Notes: generated by a model not told the origin, from the letters alone. A stretch of DNA of 64,000 nucleotides from an uncultured Chitinophaga sp. (GCF_937898475.1 NZ_CALEJS010000019.1:113337-177336), one strand, 5' to 3'. Positions 52,318-60,790 are shown, counted from the stretch's first letter. Made by a program: numbers and translations.

Positions 52318-52997
52318 TTATTGAAGGAACTCGACTTTTCCATTATCCATATTATATACCGCACCGGCTATATTCACTTCCTTCCTTTCAATCTTTTTTT
52401 GTAATTCCGCATCTGCTTCTACCAAATGCATCATGTGAAGAACATTAGCTTTCACACAATTTCTATAAAATGAGACTTATCATGAATCTGTTTGATTTCA
52501 GATTCATTTTTAAGTGTATCAATTAAAGTTTTAATGTATCCATGTGGTAACTCTCCATTAGCAAAAGCTTCTATGGCCCCGCATCGCTCATGACCCATTA
52601 TTATAATAAGATGTACACCCAGATGTTCTACTCCATATTCTATACTACCTAACTCCACCGGGCTAATAATGTTACCAGCAGAGCGAATAACAAAAAGATC
52701 GCCCAACCCCTGGTCAAAAACCAATTCTGGGCAAACCCTTGAATCTGAACAGCAAACAATGATTGCTTCAGGATGTTGTTCTCTGGAGACTGTTGACATC
52801 CACTGTTTGTTTGTATGAGGATGCTGCATTTGATGGCTGTGGAACCGTTTATTTCCCTCCTGCAAAAGTGCCAATACATTTGATGATGAAATACGATGGT
52901 CAGGTGCTGCTGGCTGATGACAGGAAAATGAGATCAGAAGAGTAAAAATAATAACTATAAATAAAACAGTAGGTGTAATAAATCTTACTTTCCTCAT
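52318..52997 (-). pseudogene. Lipoprotein beta-carbonic anhydrase with a frameshift
   Basis: The N-terminal part has a lipoprotein signal (LFIVIIFTLLISFSC, lipobox FSC, Cys26) and the beta-class zinc site CSDSR (Cys83, Asp85, Arg87), plus GHERCGA (His136, Cys139). The frame stops at 52452, yet the expected C-terminus continues intact in the next frame (NCVKANVLHMMHLVEADAEL ... NIAGAVYNMDNGKVEFLQ) to 52318. One A is missing in the A-run at about 52460-52462. The truncated product keeps all zinc ligands. It may be a real mutation, a slippage site or a sequencing error. Start ATG overlaps the preceding stop by ATGA. Confidence 0.85.
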
Positions 52998-53593
52998 CTT
53001 TTTATCCACATTTTTAAAAGCAGATCAATAGAAGCATCTACAACCTGATAGCTGGGTGGTACTTCATCTTCCAGGCTATGAAAAGTCACTAACCGGGTAC
53101 CGCTTGGTTTATTTTCCAAGGCTTTGAACAGATAACGGGAATAATATACGTACAGGCTGGTAGAGTATTCAATCTGTTGATCTATGCGATCTTTCCCATC
53201 CAGGTTTTCAAAAAAAGCGTTATAAAAATAAAAGCTATCATATTCGGACAGGTCTACTTGCGTAAAGTTCGCATTTATAAAATCGGCATTGCCGGTTTGT
53301 GTAGCCTCTCTGGCTGCAAGTGAGTAGTGATATAATTCCCGACGTTGTTCTACACCGAAAAAAAAGGCTTCCGGAAAGAAATGGGCACCGATAAGGCAAA
53401 ACTTTCCAACACCACTCCCTATATCCAATATTTTTTTTCCTGGTACATCTGCCAGGAATTGGGCAGCCTTTTTAGCTACTCCTAATGGCGTCCAATGCCG
53501 CCTTGACAATAGTTGTATCCTTTCTGGATACAACCAGTCAAAAGCAGCATCGGTCATATAGCAGGTTGGCTTTAATAGAGTATTATTTTCCAT
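52994..53593 (-). CDS. Class I SAM-dependent methyltransferase of the cargo operon
   Basis: The ~199-residue protein (ATG at 53593; a TTG at 53605 is possible) has the SAM motif KKILDIGSGVGKFCLIGAHF (about 53-72), an acidic strand end (FFGVEQRREL) and NADFINANFTQVDLSEYDSFYFYNAF. The pattern resembles DOT1-like or small-molecule methyltransferases. The substrate is unknown; a protein or cofactor of the same operon is a possibility. Eight nt after the GcvH-like gene and coupled to the carbonic anhydrase. Confidence 0.78.
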   Translation of the reverse strand: MENNTLLKPTCYMTDAAFDWLYPERIQLLSRRHWTPLGVAKKAAQFLADVPGKKILDIGSGVGKFCLIGAHFFPEAFFFGVEQRRELYHYSLAAREATQTGNADFINANFTQVDLSEYDSFYFYNAFFENLDGKDRIDQQIEYSTSLYVYYSRYLFKALENKPSGTRLVTFHSLEDEVPPSYQVVDASIDLLLKMWIKR

Positions 53594-53601
53594 AATTAAA
53601 T

Positions 53602-54006
53602 TCAATCAACTTTTTTAAGGCGAATATGTTTTTGATAATCTTCCCGGGAAAGAAGAGGCTCCTGGCCAGAAAATTTTAATGGAGTGATAAAAAATACCCA
53701 CCCTCTATCCTGAGGGCTCTCAAGGATCAGGTTTAAATTGCCATTCAGTTTTTGGTTAGACCCTAAGAATTTACAGTTAACAGGAGCATGTATGGGGATA
53801 ATATAGTCCTCAGAATGAAGTTCTGCTATTAAAGTGCCCTTTTCAATGGCTCCTTTATACCTGTACCATTTAATATTATCAATTTTCTTTATCCCTTTTA
53901 ACTTGAATGCAGAAATGCCCACAAAACCAACTGTTCCATTATAATCAATCCATTCGTGCTCAACGGTATAATGCATCATCGGGCGAGAAATAGTTGTTTC
54001 TTTCAT
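53602..54006 (-). CDS. GcvH-like protein lacking the lipoyl lysine
   Basis: The ~134-residue protein (ATG at 54006, 4 nt after a promoter box) follows the GcvH plan: MHYTVEHEWIDYNGTVGFVGISAFKLKGI, then KGTLIAELHSEDYIIPIHAPVNCKFLGSNQKLNGNLNLI and a GWVFFITP end. In true H proteins the segment is ESVKAASDIYAPV with a lipoylated Lys; here the aligned position is Asp (HSEDYIIPIHAPV), so lipoylation is unlikely. It is the first gene of the cargo operon and divergent from Crp/Fnr. Confidence 0.8.
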   Translation of the reverse strand: MKETTISRPMMHYTVEHEWIDYNGTVGFVGISAFKLKGIKKIDNIKWYRYKGAIEKGTLIAELHSEDYIIPIHAPVNCKFLGSNQKLNGNLNLILESPQDRGWVFFITPLKFSGQEPLLSREDYQKHIRLKKVD

Positions 54007-54010
54007 GTTG

Positions 54011-54018
54011 CAAAGGTA
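54011..54018 (-). promoter_or_regulatory. -7 box of the cargo operon
   Basis: The minus strand reads TACCTTTG, CAAC, ATG. A full -7 match 4 nt from the start of the GcvH-like gene implies a leaderless first cistron. CAAA at 54,044-54,047 is a possible but distant -33. Confidence 0.55.
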
Positions 54019-54106
54019 CCTTTGTAGATCATTCATCGAACTGCAAATTTTCAACTGGAAAACTGATAAAAGTCAGCTTCATTAATTTATTGATTTAAAA
54101 TCTAAT

Positions 54107-54823
54107 ATGAGTTTAGCTGGTCGATTTCCTATAGATAAATGGAACTTTAAATCACAATCCATTTTGCAAAATCTCCCTGTTGAAGAGTATGAACATCTTT
54201 GTTTGCATATGATAGAGCAGAAATATAAAAAGGGTGAAATGTTATTTAGGGAGGGAACAGTACCACAAGGTATTTTTTTTGTAAAACAGGGTAAAGTAAA
54301 AAAATATCAGGTTGACCGGGATGGGAAAGAGCAGATCTTTTATGTAGCTAATTCAGGAGAGTTAATTGGATATCATGCCGTAATTACTGATGAAAGATAC
54401 CCGGATTCCGCCGCTACTTTAGAGGACAGCATAATAGAGTTAATACCAAAAGAGGATTTTTTGGAGGTATTAGAGAATTCTACTGTTCTTCCTCAAAGGT
54501 TGCTCAAAATTTTAAGTCATGAATTCACGGTTTTAACAAATACTATTTCAATACTTGCGAAAAAATCTGTTCGCGAAAGAGTAGCTATTTCATTAATTGT
54601 ATTACGTGAGAAATTTAAAGATGAAACAAAACCAGGAAATGAAATAGCAATAAATATTTCCCGCAATGATTTGGCCAATATGGTTGGGACCGGCGAGGAA
54701 AATGTGATCCGTTTTTTAAAAGAGTTTAAAATTGCGGGTATACTTGATACCTATGGGAGAAAGATAGTTATTCGTGATGTTGGAAGATTAATTGAGTTAT
54801 CTGGTTATAGTAGTTTAAAATAA
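54107..54823 (+). CDS. Crp/Fnr-family transcriptional regulator, divergent from the cargo operon
   Basis: The 238-residue protein has a cyclic-nucleotide-binding beta roll (about 25-125; KKGEMLFREGTVPQGIFFVKQGKVKKYQ) and a Crp-type winged helix with SRNDLANMVGTGEENVIRFLKEF (about 181-203). There is no N-terminal cysteine cluster for an Fnr-type Fe-S. The start lies 100 nt from that of the GcvH-like gene on the other strand, so it probably controls the operon. Confidence 0.88.
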   Translation: MSLAGRFPIDKWNFKSQSILQNLPVEEYEHLCLHMIEQKYKKGEMLFREGTVPQGIFFVKQGKVKKYQVDRDGKEQIFYVANSGELIGYHAVITDERYPDSAATLEDSIIELIPKEDFLEVLENSTVLPQRLLKILSHEFTVLTNTISILAKKSVRERVAISLIVLREKFKDETKPGNEIAINISRNDLANMVGTGEENVIRFLKEFKIAGILDTYGRKIVIRDVGRLIELSGYSSLK

Positions 54824-54885
54824 AGTTATACATGTGAGGTGGTCGGCCCATACAGGGAAAGTAAGGCCAAGTAGATTTATTTGTT

Positions 54886-55788
54886 TCAGGAGGTCTTTTC
54901 TTCCACAATTTTCTTAGCGGTTTCCTGTAACCGCATTACCTTATCAAAAAGTTTAGACAGATCACATTCCGGTATATTATACTGACTGTCATACCGGGCT
55001 TTTAAATAGGCATTTTCCAGTATATCCAGCAGGCGCTTTTCCTCGTCTGTATCATCCGGGAAAATACTGTTCAACTGGGGAGCGCAGCGGCGTATATGCT
55101 TTTTCAAAGACCGGATTTCATGCGTCTTTTTATCGTATCCGTTCAGGCTTTGCAAAACACTTCGGTAAGTAAGTTCAACCGCTTGGTGCAGCAAAAAGCC
55201 GATAATATGGGAAGGGTTGTTTTCATGTAGGTATGTAGCACTTTCGTTAAAGTCAATAGCTTTTTTAAAGTTAAGCATAAACTGTTCCCTGAGCCGCTGT
55301 TTCAACTCCTGCATCGCCTCGGGCGTTGTTGATGGATACATGGCTACCTTATCATCGTACACAAGATTTTCAGGGATGCAGTTAAGGGAATAGAATATAT
55401 GCCCGTTACGCAGACCTTCTATTACATTGCCTTCACTGTGCAGGGAGCAGGCAACCCGCTGATCTTTCAGGTAAACCATTTCCAGTACCGGTTCCATTTC
55501 GGTAAACGGAACATTGTTTTTACCCGATATAACTATGAGAAGGTCAATAAAGCCGCCGATTGCTGTGGTAGCTGTATCCTTATGCTGCAACATATAGATT
55601 TTGGCCGGGGATATGCTGGCTACCAAAAATTGAATAAGAGGCTTTAAGGTATCTGCCTGGGCAGGTATCTGTTCTGCTATGGAAATTAGCTTCTCTTTCC
55701 AGTCCCTTACCTCTGCGGTATCTGCATCCGCATTAATAAATACATTGGTGGTATATTCTATTCTGTGATTGTGGCCGCTGATGTTCAT
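54886..55788 (-). CDS. HEPN-domain protein with degenerate nucleotidyltransferase N-terminus
   Basis: The 300-residue protein has an N-terminal half that resembles a nucleotidyltransferase fold without its catalytic GS..DxD (TTAIGGFIDLLIVISGKNN). The C-terminal half has the HEPN pattern (PSHIIGFLLHQAVELTYRSVLQSLNG, about 191-216; ENAYLKARYDSQYNI near 262-276). The HEPN RNase motif Rx4-6H is not complete, so it may be inactive. It is common cargo of Bacteroidota mobile elements. Confidence 0.7.
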   Translation of the reverse strand: MNISGHNHRIEYTTNVFINADADTAEVRDWKEKLISIAEQIPAQADTLKPLIQFLVASISPAKIYMLQHKDTATTAIGGFIDLLIVISGKNNVPFTEMEPVLEMVYLKDQRVACSLHSEGNVIEGLRNGHIFYSLNCIPENLVYDDKVAMYPSTTPEAMQELKQRLREQFMLNFKKAIDFNESATYLHENNPSHIIGFLLHQAVELTYRSVLQSLNGYDKKTHEIRSLKKHIRRCAPQLNSIFPDDTDEEKRLLDILENAYLKARYDSQYNIPECDLSKLFDKVMRLQETAKKIVEEKTS

Positions 55789-55827
55789 GACTATGAGGTT
55801 TTGAGTTTACAAAAACCGGGGAAGCGC

Positions 55828-57102
55828 CTATTTATAGGCTTTAACGGTAATGACCGGGTAACATTCCCGAAGCTGGTCTAAATATTCCTGCTCAAAATCG
55901 CCAAAGTGTTCTTTGAAAACAGTAATATACCCCCCGGATTTACGCATCCATTCTGCAATGCCTGCATCTCTCAATGACGGCAGCAAGTGCAGTCTTGTGC
56001 TTTCTGAAATGAAAAAGGTGGTTTCAGTATCGTATTTATGGATATTCCTATCTCTGACGGCCACCTTCATGTATAGCTGATAAAAGGCCCCTTTATCCAA
56101 AAGTTGGAAGTGTAGGCGGGGCCGGTCTTTTGATAACTGTACACGTTCAATCCTTGCCCTTTGCGGCTTTTCTTTCAGTTCCCGCTTATTATACAACCCA
56201 TACCTGTAAAGAAATTCCTGTTGCAGTAAAAGGGGCATTGCCTTTTCCCATAGGCTAAAAATACCAGTCGGTGAGCGTTCCTGCTCTGATTCATTTTCTA
56301 TAAGGGAGCCGGACTGCATTTCGGCCTGTTGCCACATTTCATAACAAAGCCGGTTCAAGGTTCTTTGTTCATCCGTTAGGAATTGATCGTATTCCCGTTC
56401 TGTACCGCTAATGAAGTGGTGAAAACCTTTGACCTCTGTTTCTGCCTTATTCAGCACTCCCAGACAGGGTAGCAGAAACGTAAGGTACTTGTTCCGGAAG
56501 GCATCTATTATAATGTAAGTTAACGCTGTGTCTTTTGCTTTCTTCCTTTCAGGTGCTGACGGTGGCAATTCCAGAATATCAGCGAAATGCAAGCCTTCCA
56601 TTTTATCCGCCAAATGATAGACGCTGCCTAAACTGGCTTTGGGTTTTACCTCAATGCCCCGGTCTGTTGCCTTCCTGCCAAAGTATTTTCTGTGTCTGGC
56701 CGCTATTTCCATCAAACCGTTGGAGCGATATTGTTTAAAGTAATCTGTACTGCGGTAGCCGATTAACTGCCCAAGGGCTCTGTAGGTATGCAGACAAAGC
56801 GTTTCAACCTGGCTGCCGCAGCTACAGGAAACATGCAGCTTATCCGGCTCAATGCCTACTATCATTAAGTAAGATACTTCTCTGAAAGTAAGCCTTAACT
56901 TTAAGTTGGCATCTTCCATAGAAATAAACTTTAGCTTGGGGTAAAACCATTCCCTTTTTCGTTGCAGGCGTTCATCTACCTGCCGTTTCAAAGCATCTTC
57001 GCTCAATATATAGGGTTCATCCTCTAAATGGATGGTAAAAGGTTCGGACGCGTTGTGCAGCGGTCCACCCCCGTGTGATCCGATGTGTTTTACAGTTGCC
57101 AT
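55828..57102 (-). CDS. SWIM zinc-finger protein of the mobile element
   Basis: The ~424-residue protein (ATG at 57102; an in-frame ATG at 57129 also exists) has a SWIM motif CSCGSQVETLCLH (Cys93, Cys95, Cys103, His105), a DNA- or protein-binding CxCxnCxH finger. N-terminal MATVKHIGSHGGGPLHNASE and the rest are unrecognised. No helicase follows, unlike SWIM/SNF2 proteins. It lies between the HEPN gene and the divergent XRE regulator. Confidence 0.7.
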   Translation of the reverse strand: MATVKHIGSHGGGPLHNASEPFTIHLEDEPYILSEDALKRQVDERLQRKREWFYPKLKFISMEDANLKLRLTFREVSYLMIVGIEPDKLHVSCSCGSQVETLCLHTYRALGQLIGYRSTDYFKQYRSNGLMEIAARHRKYFGRKATDRGIEVKPKASLGSVYHLADKMEGLHFADILELPPSAPERKKAKDTALTYIIIDAFRNKYLTFLLPCLGVLNKAETEVKGFHHFISGTEREYDQFLTDEQRTLNRLCYEMWQQAEMQSGSLIENESEQERSPTGIFSLWEKAMPLLLQQEFLYRYGLYNKRELKEKPQRARIERVQLSKDRPRLHFQLLDKGAFYQLYMKVAVRDRNIHKYDTETTFFISESTRLHLLPSLRDAGIAEWMRKSGGYITVFKEHFGDFEQEYLDQLRECYPVITVKAYK

Positions 57103-57240
57103 GTGGTAAAGTTTGACTACCCAAAGCAACTATATAACAGCCTAATATTCAATTTGATACGGATATATCATATTGAATACCCAGGATATTTTAGCAATAT
57201 TTTATTCAAATTCTGTATATTTCGGGTTGGATAAAAAAAC

Positions 57241-57248
57241 TACTTTTG
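57241..57248 (+). promoter_or_regulatory. -7 box of the XRE regulator gene
   Basis: TACTTTTG then CACC then ATG at 57253; a full match 4 nt from the start codon implies a leaderless message. Confidence 0.55.
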
Positions 57249-57252
57249 CACC

Positions 57253-57672
57253 ATGATAAATACGGATATGCCTAAAAAGGTACATGAAGGCAGGAATGTT
57301 AAGCGTTTCCGGGAAATGCTGGGAATTAAGCAGGAAGCCTTAGCTGCTGAGCTGGGGGAAGATTGGACGCAAAGTAAAATTTCATTATTGGAAGCAAAGG
57401 AAACCATCGAACCGGCAATCTTAGATCGGGTAGCCAAAGTCTTGAAGGTTCCGGTAGAGGCTATAAAGAATTTCGATGAAGAGACGGCTATTGTCAATAT
57501 TCAAAATAATTACGACGGCTCAACTTTGAATCATTCCGCAAATTATCAATATAACTATCAGCCGACTTTTAATCCGGTCGATAAGGTAGTAGAGCTATAC
57601 GAGCGGCTGTTGAAAGAAAAGGATGCCGAAATTGAGGGCCTGAAAAAACAGGTTGGTGAAAAGAAAAAGTAA
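57253..57672 (+). CDS. XRE-type helix-turn-helix regulator
   Basis: The 139-residue protein has an N-terminal HTH (RNVKRFREMLGIKQEALAAELGEDWTQSKISLLEAKE, about 13-50) and a C-terminal coiled coil (VVELYERLLKEKDAEIEGLKKQV). In between lies an Asn-rich linker (NIQNNYDGSTLNHSANYQYNY). It faces the SWIM gene on the other strand and likely regulates the element. Confidence 0.85.
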   Translation: MINTDMPKKVHEGRNVKRFREMLGIKQEALAAELGEDWTQSKISLLEAKETIEPAILDRVAKVLKVPVEAIKNFDEETAIVNIQNNYDGSTLNHSANYQYNYQPTFNPVDKVVELYERLLKEKDAEIEGLKKQVGEKKK

Positions 57673-57701
57673 CAACAGATTTCAAAATACTGGAAATACA
57701 G

Positions 57702-57726
57702 GAAAGCCACCTTAACGGTGGCTTTC
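57702..57726. terminator. Bidirectional terminator between XRE gene and the mobilization operon
   Basis: GAAAGCCACC (57702-57711), 5-nt loop, GGTGGCTTTC (57717-57726); a perfect 10-bp stem between two convergent stop codons. Confidence 0.85.
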
Positions 57727-57729
57727 GGT

Positions 57730-58287
57730 TTATTGCGGTTCGAGGTTGCCGACTTTAGTATAGGCGCTGTCCATTAGGCGTTTTACCTTTTTCCCCTGTT
57801 GTTGATAGAGGTAGTGCCATGCCTTTTTTATCCTGTCATTTTCCAACTTTTGCAGCTTTACTTCCTGCTGGCTATCGCTCCAATGAATGCTGAATTTATA
57901 CAGGTTTGTAAGAAATAACATTATTACCAGCATGAGGAACCAGCGGCTAAATACGACCTTGTAAAACAGTTTAGCATCCTGTTCAGGAAATAGCAAAACC
58001 TGAAATTTGCGTATTACATTTTTAGGCTGTGCAGCTACCGTCAATTTCATGTCTATAATGCCTTTCTTTACAATTTCTTGTATAGGCTTGGTATCTGTTG
58101 AAACCGTTACTTCCTTTGGTTTTTCCAGTTTTTCCTCAAATTGGGTGAACTTACTGGAAAGGCTGTTGACAGCTTCAACCAAGTCATTAACAGATTGGGT
58201 GTGTAACTTCTGTTCCTCTGTAAATTCTTCCAGCACCAGCTCTAAACTGGCCTTTTCTATATTTTCATTTTTTTTGACTGTATCCAT
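57730..58287 (-). CDS. Mobilization-operon membrane protein of unknown function
   Basis: The 185-residue protein has a long N-terminal coiled-coil region (LVLEEFTEEQKLHTQSVNDLVEAVNSLSSKF), one membrane helix (about 114-130, WFLMLVIMLFLTNLYKF) and a charged C-terminal helix. It is the last gene after primase-like, MobC and relaxase genes, 18 nt from the relaxase stop. Similar proteins accompany relaxases in Bacteroidota elements; their role is unknown. Confidence 0.65.
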   Translation of the reverse strand: MDTVKKNENIEKASLELVLEEFTEEQKLHTQSVNDLVEAVNSLSSKFTQFEEKLEKPKEVTVSTDTKPIQEIVKKGIIDMKLTVAAQPKNVIRKFQVLLFPEQDAKLFYKVVFSRWFLMLVIMLFLTNLYKFSIHWSDSQQEVKLQKLENDRIKKAWHYLYQQQGKKVKRLMDSAYTKVGNLEPQ

Positions 58288-58305
58288 AATAAGTTAATTT
58301 TAGGA

Positions 58306-59352
58306 TTAATGACTAAGACGTTGGGCTTGTTCTTTTTTCTTCCGGCGCTTGATGCCTTCCTCTGTCAATTCATAAGGCAGGTAGTTAGAAGTATATTCTG
58401 GTTTTAAAAGCTGCTCTAACAGGTTGTTTAATTCCCGGATTACCGGCACAAATGGGGAACGTTCCATCTGCGCCGTTTCCCTTGTCTGCCGGAGTAATTT
58501 TTGAGCAGGAGTAAAGGAATGCTGCGTTATCCTTTTCTGCCGGATGGCCGTTTCATAAATTTCTTGTTTGGCTTTTGCAACTTCCAGCTTTTGTTTTACG
58601 CCGAGGATCTGCTCTATCTTTGCCAATGAAAACCCAACTTCGCTGCCTTTTATTTTCACCTTCTTATCATCAATAAAGGAAATGCCCCGGCCTTTTATGA
58701 CCTTATACCCCAACGCCTGCATTTTCTGTTCAAACGCTTGATAATTGCGTACCTGCTCCAAAGTTTGCCGAATATCTGTTTTCAGCCGTTCCTTCCGCAT
58801 ATCCTGCCGGGGCAATAACCGTTCTTTGGCAGATAAAAAGGCACGGGGACTTAATATCTCTTGCAGCTTATACTGTTTTTCCGACCTCCGGCAAAGAGCC
58901 GCCATTCTTTTATAACTGTTGCTGTCGCTGGCCACTTTCCCGTTAAAGCCTACCCGGTTGGCAACAATGTGGATATGCTGCTCTTGGGTATCTTTATGCA
59001 GGATGCAGATATATTGGTTATCCGCTACACCAAATTCTTTAGCGCATTCCCGGCCAATTTCTATAAACTGATTTTTTGTAAGCGTTTCACCAGGGGCCAG
59101 CCGTAAGGAAAAATGAAAGACCGGCTTTTCTACCCGCTTGCTTAATTTGGCAACGTCAATAAACTGGCTGGACAGTTCTTTTAAATTCCCGAAACATTTA
59201 TTGTAGTCCAATATTTCTGCCCGGTTCTTGTGCTGCAGGTTGTCTTTAAGGGAAAGTTGCAGCTTTTGTTCTTCGGATAGTTCCTTTTTGTCTTGCAGGC
59301 AATAACGGATACACTCAAAAAAAGAACTTCCTGTATCTATATAGCCGATCAT
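58306..59352 (-). CDS. Relaxase / mobilization nuclease (MobA-type)
   Basis: The 348-residue protein nicks at oriT and leads transfer. It begins MIGYIDTGSSFFECIRYCL (candidate catalytic Tyr4 or Tyr17), has FHFSLRLAPGE (79-89) and the metal-binding HUH motif QHIHIVANRVGFNGKV (125-140; His126, His128), with His119 nearby. The C-terminal part is helical. Its start overlaps the MobC stop by ATGA. Confidence 0.88.
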   Translation of the reverse strand: MIGYIDTGSSFFECIRYCLQDKKELSEEQKLQLSLKDNLQHKNRAEILDYNKCFGNLKELSSQFIDVAKLSKRVEKPVFHFSLRLAPGETLTKNQFIEIGRECAKEFGVADNQYICILHKDTQEQHIHIVANRVGFNGKVASDSNSYKRMAALCRRSEKQYKLQEILSPRAFLSAKERLLPRQDMRKERLKTDIRQTLEQVRNYQAFEQKMQALGYKVIKGRGISFIDDKKVKIKGSEVGFSLAKIEQILGVKQKLEVAKAKQEIYETAIRQKRITQHSFTPAQKLLRQTRETAQMERSPFVPVIRELNNLLEQLLKPEYTSNYLPYELTEEGIKRRKKKEQAQRLSH

Positions 59353-59729
59353 TGGAAATAGCTTTTAATTTGTGATGCTAGTGCTTTTAAATCTCCGGAT
59401 TGTACTTTCAGATTAGCCCGTTCAAGCGGGCTTAGTTCTTCATGGCTGTTTCTCTTTTTGGCGATCTGGTTAAGGTTTGCGGCTACATGGTTGAGCGTGC
59501 CGGTTAGCTCTAAAACTTCTTTAGGCAATGCTTTTTCCCGCCTGTCAATTTTTCCGGTCTGCCCTATCTCGCATAGGTATTCCGACACGGAAAGGTTAGC
59601 GCTTTGGGCCCTTGCTTCAATAACTCGCCTTTCGTAAAGGCTGCATTTTAAGGCCAGCAATTGATCTTTCTTTACGTCTTTTTTGGGGCGGCCCCCCTTT
59701 TTCTTAATTTGTGCATTCTGCTGCTCCAT
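59349..59729 (-). CDS. mobC: Plasmid mobilization relaxosome protein MobC
   Basis: The ~126-residue protein (ATG at 59729) follows an exact AGGAGG Shine-Dalgarno with 5-nt spacing, which fixes the start over the upstream frame to 59765. It is basic at the N-terminus (KKKGGRPKKDVKKDQ), has a ribbon-helix-helix-like block and the MobC pattern LTGTLNHVAANLNQIAKKRN (about 79-98). It helps the relaxase at oriT. Confidence 0.85.
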   Translation of the reverse strand: MEQQNAQIKKKGGRPKKDVKKDQLLALKCSLYERRVIEARAQSANLSVSEYLCEIGQTGKIDRREKALPKEVLELTGTLNHVAANLNQIAKKRNSHEELSPLERANLKVQSGDLKALASQIKSYFQ

Positions 59730-59848
59730 ATCAACCTCCTCTTTATTTTTTGAATGCGATAGCATGAAAAAAATTCCTCACCGAATGCGGTAGCATGAGG
59801 TGAGCCAGCCGTTTTGGTTTTACCAAAACATAGCTGGCTACCCGAACG

Positions 59849-60790
59849 TCAAAGCCGCCTTCCCATCCGCTGGCTCTCTCTTTGGCTGTGGTGATGGTGA
59901 ATAAGCCAGTCGTTTAAATCTTTGTGACCGTGGTAAAAATCGCTGCGGTCTATGTACTTGTTTCTGTCCCATTCAAGCGCCTGCCGGGTGCGGGTCATGC
60001 CGGCATTATCCCTGTCTAAAATCAAATGCACCTGCTTGTATTGCTCCATCAATGGACGGCATTTCTCAAAGAAAGACAGGGAGTTTAGCACGAGACAATT
60101 TGTCATTGGAGCCTGTTGATTGCTGTTGATGGTTTGAAAAGACAGGAAGCTAAAGAAGCCTTCAAAGACGGCAATCTGTTCTGTACGGTTATCAATAAAA
60201 GTAATGTCCTTCGGGGAACTGCTTCCTTTAAAGTACTCGTTGCGTAGCTCATATCCCCCGGCTTTATTCTGAAAACCGATAACGGTATGCTGCTTTCCGT
60301 ACAAAAGAAAATCTACCTCCCCGCAAAACCGGTTGGCAATTTCATGTGGGATACTTCTTTTTTGCAGGTAGTTCAGCAGGGACTGCTCGGCAAGGGGGCG
60401 GGTGTCCAGAACAACAATTTTGTTGTCGGGGGTATCTTTCTTTTCACCAGCAAAAGAAGCCGCGCCCTGCCGCCGATCACCGGAGCCGGGGTGCGGGTGA
60501 AAAGAAAGAGCCGGGCCGGGTTGGTACTGCGATAAGCGTTGCAGCAGGTCACTAACCGAACAGTTAAAGTAAAGGGTTCCGAAGTCTATCAGGTCACCAC
60601 CTTTCCCGGTTCCCTGGTCAAACCAGACGTTCAGCCGCCGGTTTACTTTAAAAGATGCCTCTGTTTCATCCCGGAGCGGGGATAAGTACCAATAGTCCTG
60701 GTTTCTCACCTTTTGGGGCTGGTAACCTAATGAGGCCAGATATTCTACCAGATCAATCTGCTTTGCCTCTGCACATATTAATTTTTTCAT
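59849..60790 (-). CDS. CHC2-like/Toprim protein (primase-related) of the mobile element
   Basis: The ~313-residue protein (ATG at 60790; an upstream GTG at 60811 is possible) starts with a zinc-finger-like primase module whose cysteines are degenerate (SPLRDETEASFKVNRRLNVWFDQGTGKGGDLIDF, about 37-70). A Toprim domain follows with IAVFEGFFSFLSF (catalytic Glu) and VHLILDRDNAGMTR (DxD). It is the first gene of the mobilization operon. oriT is likely in the 120 nt between this gene and mobC or upstream of it, but was not identified. Confidence 0.8.
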   Translation of the reverse strand: MKKLICAEAKQIDLVEYLASLGYQPQKVRNQDYWYLSPLRDETEASFKVNRRLNVWFDQGTGKGGDLIDFGTLYFNCSVSDLLQRLSQYQPGPALSFHPHPGSGDRRQGAASFAGEKKDTPDNKIVVLDTRPLAEQSLLNYLQKRSIPHEIANRFCGEVDFLLYGKQHTVIGFQNKAGGYELRNEYFKGSSSPKDITFIDNRTEQIAVFEGFFSFLSFQTINSNQQAPMTNCLVLNSLSFFEKCRPLMEQYKQVHLILDRDNAGMTRTRQALEWDRNKYIDRSDFYHGHKDLNDWLIHHHHSQRESQRMGRRL

